Part shown: positions 46,902 to 56,188 of the stretch, piece after piece
Numbering within the stretch: the stretch's first letter is position 1
Layout of the letters: each line of letters opens with the position of its first letter
Assembly (NCBI RefSeq): GCF_014196745.1
Contig: NZ_JACIEH010000002.1
Span: 558,383-622,382 of the forward strand
Direction: 5' to 3'
Length of the DNA: 64,000 bases
Origin: Sphingomonas kyeonggiensis
GTDB taxonomy: Bacteria > Pseudomonadota > Alphaproteobacteria > Sphingomonadales > Sphingomonadaceae
Made by a program: the position numbers and the translations under genes
The notes under the pieces: generated by a model
The model's input: the letters and a program-made list of their open reading frames with translations, nothing else
Databases searched by the model: none
Told to the model about the DNA's origin: nothing

Positions 46902-47019
46902 CCCTCTCCCGCCTGCGGGAGAGGGTGTGTGGGGGCCGCTAAAGCGTCGCTTACGTCCCGCACTGACCCTCACCCGGCCTCGCTTCGCTCGGCCACCCTC
47001 TCCCGCAAGCGGTAGAGGG
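46902..47019. repeat. Palindromic repeat, family B copy 3
   Basis: Opens with CCCTCTCCCGCCTGCGGGAG, then GACCCTCACCCGGCCTCGC and GGCCACCCTCTCCCGCAAGC, ending GGTAGAGGG. It occupies the convergent gap between aguA and the JmjC/cupin-like gene. Confidence 0.85.
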
Positions 47020-47028
47020 TTGATTGCC

Positions 47029-48033
47029 TCAAGGCCTCTGCAACCCCCGCATCAGATACTGCTTGATATACTGCCGCAGCTGCGGCGTCGGCTCGCCCAG
47101 CACGCTGCGATGCTCCAGCGCCAGATGCGCGGCCGGATCGCCATGTTCCTGGAACACGAAGGCGTCGAAATATTCCGACCAGGCCGCCCGCCGCTCCGCC
47201 GGCAGGCGGCTGAGCGTCAGCACCGCATAGACCATCGCGTCGAACCGCGCGTCCTGGTCGGGCGAGTCCGTCCACCAGAAGTTCACCAGCGCGTTGAAGT
47301 CCGACAGCGCCTCGACATGGTGCCACCAGAGCGCAGGGATGTAGATCGCGTCGCCCGGCTCCAGCTCCGCCGTCTGCGCCACTGCCAGTGCGTCGCGGAA
47401 GCGCGGGAAGCGCTCGAAGTCGGGCTCGGCGAGGTCGACCATGCTCAGCGGCTGGCCGGCGACATTATGGTCGAGCGGGCCGATATAGAGGTTCGCCGTC
47501 TGGTCGGGCGGGAAGATGGTGAAGCGCCGCCGCCCCGCCGCGACCACCGCGATATTGTCCGACGCATCGAAATGCGTGCTGATGCTCGTCCGGTTGCCCA
47601 CCCAGATCCGTGGCTCCGCGCCCATCCCGAACAAGGCGGGCAGCTGGTTGGCGCCTGCGAACCCCGGCAGCGCCTGCGCCGTCTCGACCGCGCCGGCATA
47701 GACGGCGGGCATGTCCTCGCGCCCCTGCAGCTGCAGCAGATATTTGAGCAGGTCGGCGAACCGTCCCTTGCGCCGCTCGAAATTGAAGCCGCGCATGTCG
47801 TCCGAATAGAAGAAACGGCCCTTGATCGAGGGCGGGCCGACGAACGCCTCGGCTGCCGCGCCCTGGTCGAAGCCGAGCAGATAGTCGCACGCCGCCTGCG
47901 CCGATACCGCGCCGGCCTGCACCAGCGGCCAATCCTTCGCCACGCCGCGCAGCACGACCGGCGCATAACCCTGCACCAGAACCCGTAGCCCCGCCGCGTC
48001 GAGCGGCCCCTCGATCTCCCGCAGCGATGTCAT
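47029..48033 (-). CDS. JmjC/cupin-like domain protein of a TonB-receptor locus
   Basis: A 334-residue cupin-8/JmjC-like protein. The family blocks are GYAPVVLRGVAKDWPLV, the facial metal-type region NRTSISTHFDASDNIAVVA with H-x-D (THFD), the phosphate-like FTIFPPDQTANLY and the third-ligand region GDAIYIPALWWHHVEAL. Relatives are Fe(II)/2-oxoglutarate hydroxylases, and in this order of bacteria they recur beside TonB-dependent receptors and tryptophan-halogenase-type genes, with unknown substrate. The family begins near SLREIEG, so I chose the ATG at 48033; in-frame ATGs at 48063, 48090 and 48114 exist, the last inside the terminator of the receptor gene. Confidence 0.82.
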   Translation of the reverse strand: MTSLREIEGPLDAAGLRVLVQGYAPVVLRGVAKDWPLVQAGAVSAQAACDYLLGFDQGAAAEAFVGPPSIKGRFFYSDDMRGFNFERRKGRFADLLKYLLQLQGREDMPAVYAGAVETAQALPGFAGANQLPALFGMGAEPRIWVGNRTSISTHFDASDNIAVVAAGRRRFTIFPPDQTANLYIGPLDHNVAGQPLSMVDLAEPDFERFPRFRDALAVAQTAELEPGDAIYIPALWWHHVEALSDFNALVNFWWTDSPDQDARFDAMVYAVLTLSRLPAERRAAWSEYFDAFVFQEHGDPAAHLALEHRSVLGEPTPQLRQYIKQYLMRGLQRP

Positions 48034-48116
48034 TCGAAATTGTCCCGGCAATGCACGGGCCATGCTTCCCGCGGTTGATGTCCCTGGCATGTCCGGGTTT
48101 TCTCCGCACGCCATAC

Positions 48117-48152
48117 AAAAAATGGCGCCGCCGGCGGGAACCGGCAGCGCCA
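48117..48152 (-). terminator. Rho-independent terminator after the xylan TonB receptor
   Basis: A 12-position stem (48123-48134 with 48141-48152; one C-A mismatch) with a 6-nt loop, followed on the minus strand by six T residues (48117-48122). It lies 19 nt past the receptor stop and would limit transcription into the JmjC/cupin-like gene. Confidence 0.85.
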
Positions 48153-48170
48153 GGCAGGGTGTTTTTCAGA

Positions 48171-51100
48171 TCAGAAGTTGAAGCGCATGATCGCGGCGAA
48201 GCGCCGGTCGTTCATGTACCAGCCGCGCGGCACCTCGACATTCTTGCCGTTCGCATCGGTCACGATCGCGGTGGTGCGCACCACTTCGTTGAGCAGGTTC
48301 GACGCCTGCACGCCGATCTTCACCTGCGGCGAGAAGGAGTAGAAGATCGACGCGTCGAGCTGGCCGGTCGCCTTGTTGATGATCGGGTCGTTCGGCACGA
48401 TCACGTCGCGGATGGTCAGCAGGAAGTCGGAGCGCCAGGAATAGGTCGCACGCAGCGACAGCGGGCCATAGTCGAAGAACGGCGTGATGTTCACTTGGTG
48501 CTTCGACAGGCCCTGCAGCGGTAGGTCCTGCAGCCGCACCGTCGTCACGCGGCCCGCGCCCACGTCCGGATCGGTTTCGGACAGCGTGCTCTGCGGCACG
48601 CCGCTCGATTCGATATAGGTGTAGTTGGCCTGCAGGCCGAGGCCCTTGAGCGGCCCCGGCAGGAAGTTGAAGGTCTGCTGATAGGCGACCTCCACGCCCT
48701 TGATCGTGCCGGTCGCCGAGGCATTTTCGGGCTTGGTGTAGACCGCGTCGAAGGTCTGGCTGTTGTTGCTCAGCTGGATGCGCTGGGTGCTGTTGGTCAC
48801 CACGTTCTTCAGGCGCTTGTAGAAGCCCGAGACGGTCAGCTGGCCGACGCTGGAGAAATACCATTCCGCCGTCAGGTCGAAATTGTCGGCCTCGACCGGC
48901 ATGAGGAAGGGGTTGCCGCGGTTGACGTCCGCCTGCAGGCGGAAGCTGCCCTGGATCGGCGTGCCATCGGGGTTGGTGTTCTGCACCGCGTTGACACGGA
49001 TGTCGCCATAGTTGCGGATCAGGCCGGTCGACGGCAGCGAGATACCCTTGAAATAGGCCGCGCGGAACTGGAGCCCGCCGCCCACTTCGAGCTTCAGGTT
49101 CACGCTCGGCAGCCAGTAGCTGTACTTGGTCTTGCCCGGGTTCGGCACGATCGCGCCGTTCTGGAAGGCGCGCACGGTATCGCGGATCGCCTTGGGCTTG
49201 GCGCAGAAGCCCTGGACGATCGCCGATGCGTCTGCCGGCGGTGCAAGGCAGGTCGCCTCGGTCGGCAGATAGACGCTGTCATAGGTGTATTGCTGCACAC
49301 CCTGCGAGTCGCGGTTGGTGGTGGTGTAGCGCACGCCGGCATTGCCGGTCAGGTGCAGGCCGCCGAGCTGCGTGTCGAAGCGCGCCATGATATAGGCGGC
49401 CTTGTTCGTCTCGCGGATCGGGTTGATCTCGCTCGGCAGGAACGGGGTGCCGGCAATCACGCCGCAGCGTGCGGCCAGCGCGTTCCAGCCGCCGTTGCGC
49501 ACGACGCTGTTTGCCGGGCTATCCGACGGGCAGTTGGCGACGCCCGGCTGCCATTCGCGGCTCACCATGTTGGCATAGGCGATGTACGCGGCGTAGTCGG
49601 CGGTCGAGTTCGGCGCGTAGAACAGCCGGCCCTGGCCGGCGAGCGGGTTCGGCGCCTTGCCCTGGAAGAAGTTGCTGAAATAATAGGGCGCGTTGTAGTT
49701 GCCCAGCACCGCCGAGCCGCCATTGCCGCCGGTCGTGCCGTCGACATTGTCGCTCAGCCAGACCGGGCCGCCATTGCCCCACTGCTCGGAGAGCACGCCC
49801 CAGTTATAGGCCGAATAGCGCGAGATCTGGTCGCGGTCGGCATAGCGGCCGCCGACGCGGATCGACTTGAGGAAGCCGTTCTCGGGCAGCGTATATTCCA
49901 GGTCGAGGCGGAAGGCGTCGGAATTGCCGTCGCTGTCCTCGATATGGTCCATCGCCGCGCGCGGGAAGCTATTGTACGGATCGGTGAAGCTGGTGTGGCC
50001 CGCGCCGTAATAATTGGGCGAATATTGCGAGCCTGGCGCAGCCGCCGGGCGGCCGCCGAAGCCCGCGCAATCGTTATCGGTGCCCGGCGGGTCCTGCGAA
50101 TTGGCGGCCGGGCCGCTGCACACCTGGGGCGGCAGGAACTGCACGTTCGGATAATCCTTGCCGCGCAGCTGGATCGAGGCGTTCTGATAGGTCGAGTTCC
50201 ACAACCCGTTGTCCATCAGGTTGGTCTTCGAATCGACGTGCTGATAGTCGACGGTCACGCCCAGCCGGTCGCTGACGTCCCATTTGAAGTTGAAGCTGTA
50301 GTCGTCGGTCACCAGCCGCTCGTCATGCGCGCGGGCGATGATGTTCGATTGCAGGCCGAGCATCGGCACGCGGGCGTCGGTTCCGCTGTTCTGGTCGGCG
50401 CGCCAGCCGGTCGGGCCGGTGATCGTGCCGCTGGTGAACATGCCGTCGCTGTCGAAGTTGAGCGTGGTGCCCGGCACGCGCCGCGAGTCGCCGTTCGACG
50501 AGACGTTGTCGGTCGCGATCTCCATGGCGTGCTCGGTCCAGGCCTGGCGCGCGTCGGAGCGCAGGAACTGCGCCACCGCTTCCATCGACCCGTCATTGCT
50601 GCGCCACTGCGCCGCGGCCGAATAGCCGTAGCGGGTGCGGTCGAATTCCTGGCTGCCCAGTGCCGCGCCGCGCGGGAACAGCACGCGCTTGTTCACGGTG
50701 GTGCCGCCATTGGCGTTCACGTCGCCGTCCGAATAGAGGTTCCGCAGGCGGAAGCTCGAGATCTGCAGGCGGTCCGCACGGCTCTTAAGGTTCGAATAGG
50801 ACGCGCTGGCCAGGAAGCCGAACTCGCCGATCGGGGTGTTCCAGCGATTGCTGATCACGGCCGACAGGTTGGCGCCCGGGTTCTTGGCGAAGTCGCCGTA
50901 ATTTACCTCGGTCGAAGCGGCGATCACCAGGCCCTTGGAATCGAACGGCTTGCGGGTGCGCAGGTTGACCACGCCGGCGATGCCGCCCTCGATGCGGTCG
51001 GCCGAAGGCGATTTGAACACATCGACGCCGCCCATCATCTCGGCGGGGACGTCGGCGAAGCTCAGCGAGCGGCCGTTATTGGCGCTGAACGCCTCGCGGC

Positions 51101-51536
51101 CGTTGAACTCGGAGCGGACATAGGTGAGGCCGCGCACCACCACGCCCGAGCCTTCGACCGAGAAGTGGTCGGGGTCGACGCCGGCGGCGAAGCGGTTGAT
51201 CGACACGCCCGGGATACGCTGCAGCGTTTCGGTCACCGAGCGGTCGGGAAGGGCGCCGATGTCCTCGGCGGTCACCGAGTCCACGATCACGTCCGAATTC
51301 TTCTTCAGCGCCTGCGCGTTCTGCAGCGACTGGCGATAGCCCTGGACGACGATCGTGTCCTCGGTGGGCGTGTCCTGCGTGTCGGTTTTGGCGGGCGCCG
51401 CCTGGCTATCCTGCGCCCAGGCAGGGGCTGCGACCGAAAGGCAGGCGAGTGCCGCCGCCGAGACGCCGGCCCGCAACGCCCCCGTGCGGAACCGTCCGGC
51501 CATGTCGACATGATGAATGGAATCGTGCTTGCGCAT
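48171..51536 (-). CDS. TonB-dependent receptor for xylo-oligosaccharides (probable)
   Basis: An 1121-residue outer-membrane receptor. Signal peptide to APAWAQ (about residue 42), TonB-box-like TIVVQGYRQSLQ, a plug with GALPDRSVTETLQRIPGVSI and DVFKSPSADRIEGGIAGVV, and a long barrel ending in RFAAIMRFNF. This class of very large receptor with PDRSVTE is the carbohydrate type seen with polysaccharide enzymes in Xanthomonas, Caulobacter and Sphingomonads. Divergent from the halogenase-GH43-GH9 unit and carrying a LacI-type operator 19 bp upstream. The ATG at 51536 has GGAGGGG upstream; longer in-frame extensions lie over the operator. Confidence 0.94.
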   Translation of the reverse strand: MRKHDSIHHVDMAGRFRTGALRAGVSAAALACLSVAAPAWAQDSQAAPAKTDTQDTPTEDTIVVQGYRQSLQNAQALKKNSDVIVDSVTAEDIGALPDRSVTETLQRIPGVSINRFAAGVDPDHFSVEGSGVVVRGLTYVRSEFNGREAFSANNGRSLSFADVPAEMMGGVDVFKSPSADRIEGGIAGVVNLRTRKPFDSKGLVIAASTEVNYGDFAKNPGANLSAVISNRWNTPIGEFGFLASASYSNLKSRADRLQISSFRLRNLYSDGDVNANGGTTVNKRVLFPRGAALGSQEFDRTRYGYSAAAQWRSNDGSMEAVAQFLRSDARQAWTEHAMEIATDNVSSNGDSRRVPGTTLNFDSDGMFTSGTITGPTGWRADQNSGTDARVPMLGLQSNIIARAHDERLVTDDYSFNFKWDVSDRLGVTVDYQHVDSKTNLMDNGLWNSTYQNASIQLRGKDYPNVQFLPPQVCSGPAANSQDPPGTDNDCAGFGGRPAAAPGSQYSPNYYGAGHTSFTDPYNSFPRAAMDHIEDSDGNSDAFRLDLEYTLPENGFLKSIRVGGRYADRDQISRYSAYNWGVLSEQWGNGGPVWLSDNVDGTTGGNGGSAVLGNYNAPYYFSNFFQGKAPNPLAGQGRLFYAPNSTADYAAYIAYANMVSREWQPGVANCPSDSPANSVVRNGGWNALAARCGVIAGTPFLPSEINPIRETNKAAYIMARFDTQLGGLHLTGNAGVRYTTTNRDSQGVQQYTYDSVYLPTEATCLAPPADASAIVQGFCAKPKAIRDTVRAFQNGAIVPNPGKTKYSYWLPSVNLKLEVGGGLQFRAAYFKGISLPSTGLIRNYGDIRVNAVQNTNPDGTPIQGSFRLQADVNRGNPFLMPVEADNFDLTAEWYFSSVGQLTVSGFYKRLKNVVTNSTQRIQLSNNSQTFDAVYTKPENASATGTIKGVEVAYQQTFNFLPGPLKGLGLQANYTYIESSGVPQSTLSETDPDVGAGRVTTVRLQDLPLQGLSKHQVNITPFFDYGPLSLRATYSWRSDFLLTIRDVIVPNDPIINKATGQLDASIFYSFSPQVKIGVQASNLLNEVVRTTAIVTDANGKNVEVPRGWYMNDRRFAAIMRFNF

Positions 51537-51554
51537 CGAGCTGTCCCCTCCTGT

Positions 51555-51568
51555 TGTTAGCGCTATCA
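51555..51568. promoter_or_regulatory. LacI-type operator, xylan regulon site 2
   Basis: TGTTAGCGCTATCA, a near-perfect match to site 1 (12 of 14 bases), 19 bp upstream of the receptor start. It probably overlaps the receptor promoter or transcription start. Confidence 0.75.
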
Positions 51569-51766
51569 TTTGAATGCGCGTTTCTTGTTTGTGTCGAACC
51601 TAAAGTAGGAGTTATGAAAAGATCAAGCATCTTGTTGCAGTTATGCGAAAACCGCTGATTTCCTGCACTTTGCAATGATTTCGCTGCATTGCAGTATGAT
51701 TTCTGCAAATGCGAAAGGGCCGATCCGGCCTCGAATCGCCCTGTCTTTCGATTGACCATTTCTCAA

Positions 51767-51780
51767 CGGGAGCGCTAACA
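51767..51780. promoter_or_regulatory. Degenerate operator half-site, xylan regulon site 3
   Basis: CGGGAGCGCTAACA keeps the AGCGCTAACA half of the operator, but the left half differs at three positions. It lies 27 bp upstream of the first halogenase gene, so the halogenase-GH43-GH9 unit may be under weaker or looped control with site 2. Confidence 0.5.
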
Positions 51781-51807
51781 TTCGTGTCGGAGAGGGGCAT
51801 CGCAAGA

Positions 51808-53259
51808 ATGCTGGTGGGGCGCATACTCGTGGTAGGCGGGGGCACCGCGGGGTGGATGGCCGCCGCCGCGCTCACGCATAAATTCGCCGGGACGAAGCTG
51901 GCGATCACGCTGATCGAATCGGCGGAGATCGGCACCGTCGGCGTGGGCGAGGCGACGATCCCGCACATCCGCCATTTCAACGCGACGCTTGGCATCGACG
52001 AGGCCGATTTCCTCGCCGCGACCAAAGGCACCTACAAGCTCGGCATCGAGTTCGTCGACTGGGGGCGCAAGGGCGACAGCTACATCCATCCCTTCGCCCA
52101 GTTCGGCGATCCAGTGGACGGCGTGCCCTTCCATCATCAATGGCTGGCGACCGAAGGGGCGGGGGCGTTCGAGGACTATTCGCTCCCCATCCAGGCCGCC
52201 CGCCGGGGCCGTTTCCGCCGGCCCGAGGGCGATCCCTACAACTATGCCTATCAGTTCGATGCCGGGCTCTACGCCAGGTATCTCCGCACCTATGCCGAGG
52301 CGCGCGGCGTCGTCCGGCGCGAGGGCAAGGTGGTCGATGTCGCGCTCGACGGCGAAAGCGGCTTTGTCCGTTCGGTCACGCTCGAAAGTGGCGAGACGAT
52401 CGAAGCGGACCTGTTCGTCGATTGCTCGGGCTTTCGCGGGTTGCTGATCGAGCAGGCGCTGCACACCGGTTATGAGGAATGGACGCACTGGCTGCCTTGC
52501 GACCGCGCCATAGCCATTCCCTGCGCGAATAGCGGACCGCTCGCGCCGCTCACCCGCGCCGCCGCCAAGCAGGCGGGCTGGTGCTGGCGCATCCCGCTCC
52601 AGCACCGCACCGGCAACGGCCATGTCTATTCGAGCGGCTTCCTGGGCGACGATGAAGCGCTGGAGGTGCTGCTCGAACAGCTCCCGGCCGAACCGCTCGC
52701 CGATCCCAACAAGCTCCGCTTCGTCACCGGCAAGCGGCGCAAGCAATGGGTCGGCAACACCGTCGCGATCGGCCTGTCCTCGGGCTTTCTCGAGCCGCTG
52801 GAGTCAACCTCGATCCACTTGATCCAGGTCGCGATCGGCAAGCTGCTCGACCTGTTCCCGACCGGCGACTGGGATCCGCTCGACGCCGCCGAGTTCAACC
52901 GAGCGATGGCGCTCGAATATGAGCGCGTCCGCGACTTCCTGATCCTCCACTATCACGCCACCGAGCGCGACGATTCCGAGTTCTGGCGCCACTGCCGCAA
53001 CATGATTCTGCCGGACTCGCTGGCCTACAAGCTCCAGCTGTTCCGCGAGCGCGGCGTGGTCGTCCAGTACCGTGAGGGCACCTTCCTCGAGCCGAGCTGG
53101 CTCGCCGTCTATCTCGGTCAGCACGTCACCCCGCGCCATCCCGATCCGCGGGCGGGCGGGCAGGGCGTCGCCGCCGCGCTCGCCGCGATGCGTGCGGAAA
53201 TCGCCGCGGCGGCCGAGGCGATGCCGCGTCATGAAACGGCGCTGGGGATGGGCGCATGA
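51808..53259 (+). CDS. Flavin-dependent tryptophan-halogenase-family protein, paralogue 1
   Basis: A 483-residue FAD protein. It has GxGxxG as VVGGGTAGWMAAAAL (residues 8-21), GVGEATIPHIRHF (46-58), the family's catalytic lysine at K77 (TKGTYKLGIEFVDW), WxWxIP at W258-C-W-R-I-P263, and FLEPLESTSIHLIQ (about 327-340). All elements needed for the chloramine/HOX mechanism are therefore present. The natural substrate of receptor-linked members is unknown; they tend to take indoles in vitro, as I recall. No flavin reductase is encoded nearby. The ATG at 51808 with GAGGGG upstream is chosen. It is first in a six-gene coupled operon ending in GH43 and GH9 enzymes. Confidence 0.92.
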   Translation: MLVGRILVVGGGTAGWMAAAALTHKFAGTKLAITLIESAEIGTVGVGEATIPHIRHFNATLGIDEADFLAATKGTYKLGIEFVDWGRKGDSYIHPFAQFGDPVDGVPFHHQWLATEGAGAFEDYSLPIQAARRGRFRRPEGDPYNYAYQFDAGLYARYLRTYAEARGVVRREGKVVDVALDGESGFVRSVTLESGETIEADLFVDCSGFRGLLIEQALHTGYEEWTHWLPCDRAIAIPCANSGPLAPLTRAAAKQAGWCWRIPLQHRTGNGHVYSSGFLGDDEALEVLLEQLPAEPLADPNKLRFVTGKRRKQWVGNTVAIGLSSGFLEPLESTSIHLIQVAIGKLLDLFPTGDWDPLDAAEFNRAMALEYERVRDFLILHYHATERDDSEFWRHCRNMILPDSLAYKLQLFRERGVVVQYREGTFLEPSWLAVYLGQHVTPRHPDPRAGGQGVAAALAAMRAEIAAAAEAMPRHETALGMGA

Positions 53260-54677
53260 TCCGCAGCATCGGCATCGTCGGCGCGGGTGTCGCCGGCTGG
53301 ATGGCGGCGCTTGCACTCCGCCGCGCGCTGCCCGGCGCACGTATCTCGGTGATCGAGACCGAAGGGCCGGACTGGAGCCTAGGTCCCTTCGGCCCGGGCG
53401 AAGCCAGCCTGCCGGGCCTCGAGAGCTGGCTCGCCGATCACGGCGTCGAGGAAGGCGCGCTTCTCCGCGCCGCACGTGGCGGCTTCTCGCTCGGCACCGC
53501 CTTTTCCGGCTGGGCGGGGCAGGAGGCGGACTGGTTCCTGCCTTTCGGCACGATCGGCGCGCCGATCGGCACGGTCGCCTTCCATCAGCTCGCCGCCCGC
53601 CTGCGCGCGGCCGGGCATCCACTCCGCCTCGCCGATTTCTCGCTCGCCGCCATCGCCGCCGCTTCGGGTCGCTTCGCCCGTCCGAGCCCCGATCCGCGCT
53701 CGGTGCTGTCGAGCTACGGATACGGCCTGCACTTCGCTCGCGCCGGCTTGGCTGAGGTGCTCCGCCTTGCCTCGGGTCTCGCAACCGCCGGCAGGTTCCG
53801 CCGCGCGCTCGGTGATGCCGGGATCACTGCCATCGAGATCGAGGACGGCGCCCAGGTCAGCGCCGATCTCTGGTTGGATTGCTCCGGCCCCGCCGCGCTG
53901 CTCGCCGGCCGGCTCGACAGCGGCTGGGAGAGCTGGTCCGAATGGCTCCCCTGCGACCGCGCGGTCGAGAGTTGGAACGAAGTGGAGGGCGTGCCGCCAC
54001 CCTATGCCCATGCCGGCGCCTTCGAGGGCGGCTGGCAGCGCACCGTGCCGCTGGTCGGCGGGCAAAGCGGGGCGCTGCTCTACGCTTCGGCATTCCTCGC
54101 GGAGCAGCCCGGCGCCGTCCCCATCGCCCAGGGCCGCCGCACCCGCGCTTGGACCGGCAATGTCGTCGCCCTGGGCGCCGCCGCCGCGTTGGTCGAGCCG
54201 CTCCATGGCCATAACCTCGCTCTGCTCCAGAATGCGCTCACCCGCCTGATCAGCCTGCTTCCCACCGCGCCGGACGGTCCCGAGCCCGCCGAGTATAACC
54301 GCCTGACCGCCAGCGAAGCCGACCGCGTCCGCGACTTCGCGATCCTCCACTACAAGACCAATGGCCGGGCCGGCGATCCGCTCTGGGATCAGGCCCGGGC
54401 GATGCCCGTACCCGAGACGCTGGCCCACAAGCTCGACCTGTACGCCAGCCGCGGCCGCCTGCCGGTCTATGACGAGGAGCTGTTCGATCCGGAGGAGTGG
54501 ATCGCGGTGCTCGACGGTCAGGGCGTCCGCCCGCGCCGCCACGATGCGCTCGCCGACGCCATCCCCGAGCCGCAGCTCCGCGCCCATGCCAGCCGCATCC
54601 GCGAAGTCATCGTCGACGCGGTCCGCGGGATGCCGCACCATGGTGCGACGCTCCGCGAGGAAGGATTGCTGGCATGA
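53256..54677 (+). CDS. Degenerate halogenase-family paralogue 2 (likely non-halogenating)
   Basis: A 473-residue member of the same family. The FAD motif GIVGAGVAGWMAALAL is kept, but the segment with the catalytic lysine reads GGFSLGTAFSGW, with S78 at that position. WxWxIP reads W260-Q-R-T-V-P265, and the EPLESTSI block reads EPLHGHNLALLQ. GVGEATIP is FGPGEASLP. These are the residues needed for halogenation, so it probably binds flavin but does not halogenate. The frame is intact and it overlaps both neighbours by 4 nt, so it is maintained as part of the set. A partner or scaffold role, or a different oxidation, is possible. Confidence 0.88.
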   Translation: MIRSIGIVGAGVAGWMAALALRRALPGARISVIETEGPDWSLGPFGPGEASLPGLESWLADHGVEEGALLRAARGGFSLGTAFSGWAGQEADWFLPFGTIGAPIGTVAFHQLAARLRAAGHPLRLADFSLAAIAAASGRFARPSPDPRSVLSSYGYGLHFARAGLAEVLRLASGLATAGRFRRALGDAGITAIEIEDGAQVSADLWLDCSGPAALLAGRLDSGWESWSEWLPCDRAVESWNEVEGVPPPYAHAGAFEGGWQRTVPLVGGQSGALLYASAFLAEQPGAVPIAQGRRTRAWTGNVVALGAAAALVEPLHGHNLALLQNALTRLISLLPTAPDGPEPAEYNRLTASEADRVRDFAILHYKTNGRAGDPLWDQARAMPVPETLAHKLDLYASRGRLPVYDEELFDPEEWIAVLDGQGVRPRRHDALADAIPEPQLRAHASRIREVIVDAVRGMPHHGATLREEGLLA

Positions 54678-56188
54678 CCGCCCCCGCGCCGATCCGCAGC
54701 ATCGTCATCGTCGGCGGCGGCACCGCCGGCTGGATGGCCGCCGCCGCGCTCACCCGGCTGATCCCCGCCGGCGTCTCGGTGACCCTGGTCGAGTCCGACG
54801 AGATCGCCACCGTCGGCGTCGGCGAGGCGACGATCCCGCCGATCCGCAGCTTCAACGCACTGCTCGGCATCGACGAGAACGACTTCCTCGCGAAGACCCA
54901 GGGCACGATCAAGCTCGGCATCGAGTTCGTGAACTGGACCCGCGACCAGCATCGCTACGTCCACCCGTTTGGCGAGTTCGGCTTCGATATCGAGGGCGTG
55001 AAGTTCCACCAGGTCTGGCGCAAGCTGCGCGAGGCGGGCCGGGCCGAAGCGATCGACGCCTATAATGTCTGCGCGCTGGCCATGACCGCCGGGCGCTACC
55101 AGCCGCCGGTGACCGATCCCGGCTCGATCCTGTCGCGCATGGCGCATGCCTATCAGTTCGACGCCGGGCTCTACGCGAAGTACCTCCGCGGCTATGCCGA
55201 GGATCGCGGCGTCGTCCGCATCGAGGGCAAGGTCGCGCACGTCCCCCTGCGCGCCGCGGACGGCTTCATCGAGGCGGTGATCCTCGAAGGCGATCGCCGG
55301 ATCGAAGGCGAGCTCTTCATCGACTGCACCGGCTTCCGCGCGCTGCTGATCGAGCAGACCCTCCACACCGGCTGGGAGAGCTGGGCGCACTGGCTGCAAT
55401 GCGACCGCGCCGTAGCGGTCCCCAGCGCGAGCCCGGGCCCGGAGATCACCCCCTTCACCCGCGCGACCGCGCACAGCGCCGGCTGGCAATGGCGCATCCC
55501 GCTCCAGCACCGCGTCGGCAACGGCCATGTCTATTGCAGCGCCGACATCTCCGACGATGCGGCCCGCGAGACGCTCCTCGCCAATCTCGACGGCGCGCCC
55601 CTGCGCGATCCCTTCATCCTCCGCTTCGAGGCCGGCCGCCGCAAGCGCGCCTGGGAGAGGAACTGCATCGCGCTCGGCCTGTCCTCGGGCTTCCTCGAGC
55701 CGCTGGAGTCGACCAGCATCCACCTGATCCAGTCGGGCATCCACAAGCTGATGGCGCTGCTCCCCGACACGGGTTTCAGCGCCATCGAGCGCGACGAATA
55801 TAACCGCCTGACCGATATCCAGCTCGAGCAGGTCCGCGACTTCATCATCCTCCACTACCACGCCAACCAGCGCAGCGATGGCGACCTCTGGCGCCGCATG
55901 CGCGAGATGGCGATCCCCGACACGCTCCGCCGCAAGCTCGACCTGTTCCGGAACCGCGGCCGCTTCTTCCGCTACGAGGACGAGCTGTTCGCCGAATCGA
56001 GCTGGATCGCGGTGCTGCTGGGGCAGGGGATCCTCCCCCAGGGCTGGGATCCGCTCGCCGACGCCTTCGACGACGACAAGCTCGCCTTCAGCCTTTCCCG
56101 CATCCACGAGATGTTCGCCCGCGCCGCCCAGGCGATGCCTCGCCACGAGGACTGGCTCGCCCGCAACGCGCCCGCAAGGACCCCCTGA
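54674..56188 (+). CDS. Flavin-dependent tryptophan-halogenase-family protein, paralogue 3
   Basis: A 504-residue FAD protein with all family motifs: VIVGGGTAGWMAAAALT, GVGEATIPPIRSF, catalytic K80 (TQGTIKLGIEFVNW), WQWRIPLQHRVGNGHVY and GFLEPLESTSIHLIQSGI. It is most like paralogues 1 and 4. ATGA overlap with paralogue 2 and TGATG overlap with paralogue 4 indicate translational coupling, and all four probably serve one process. Confidence 0.92.
   Translation: MTAPAPIRSIVIVGGGTAGWMAAAALTRLIPAGVSVTLVESDEIATVGVGEATIPPIRSFNALLGIDENDFLAKTQGTIKLGIEFVNWTRDQHRYVHPFGEFGFDIEGVKFHQVWRKLREAGRAEAIDAYNVCALAMTAGRYQPPVTDPGSILSRMAHAYQFDAGLYAKYLRGYAEDRGVVRIEGKVAHVPLRAADGFIEAVILEGDRRIEGELFIDCTGFRALLIEQTLHTGWESWAHWLQCDRAVAVPSASPGPEITPFTRATAHSAGWQWRIPLQHRVGNGHVYCSADISDDAARETLLANLDGAPLRDPFILRFEAGRRKRAWERNCIALGLSSGFLEPLESTSIHLIQSGIHKLMALLPDTGFSAIERDEYNRLTDIQLEQVRDFIILHYHANQRSDGDLWRRMREMAIPDTLRRKLDLFRNRGRFFRYEDELFAESSWIAVLLGQGILPQGWDPLADAFDDDKLAFSLSRIHEMFARAAQAMPRHEDWLARNAPARTP

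Noticed and set aside
49290..51560. 756-codon plus-strand frame opposite the xylan TonB receptor
   Set aside because: Low-complexity Arg/Ala/Val composition and no start context; receptor motifs are on the other strand.
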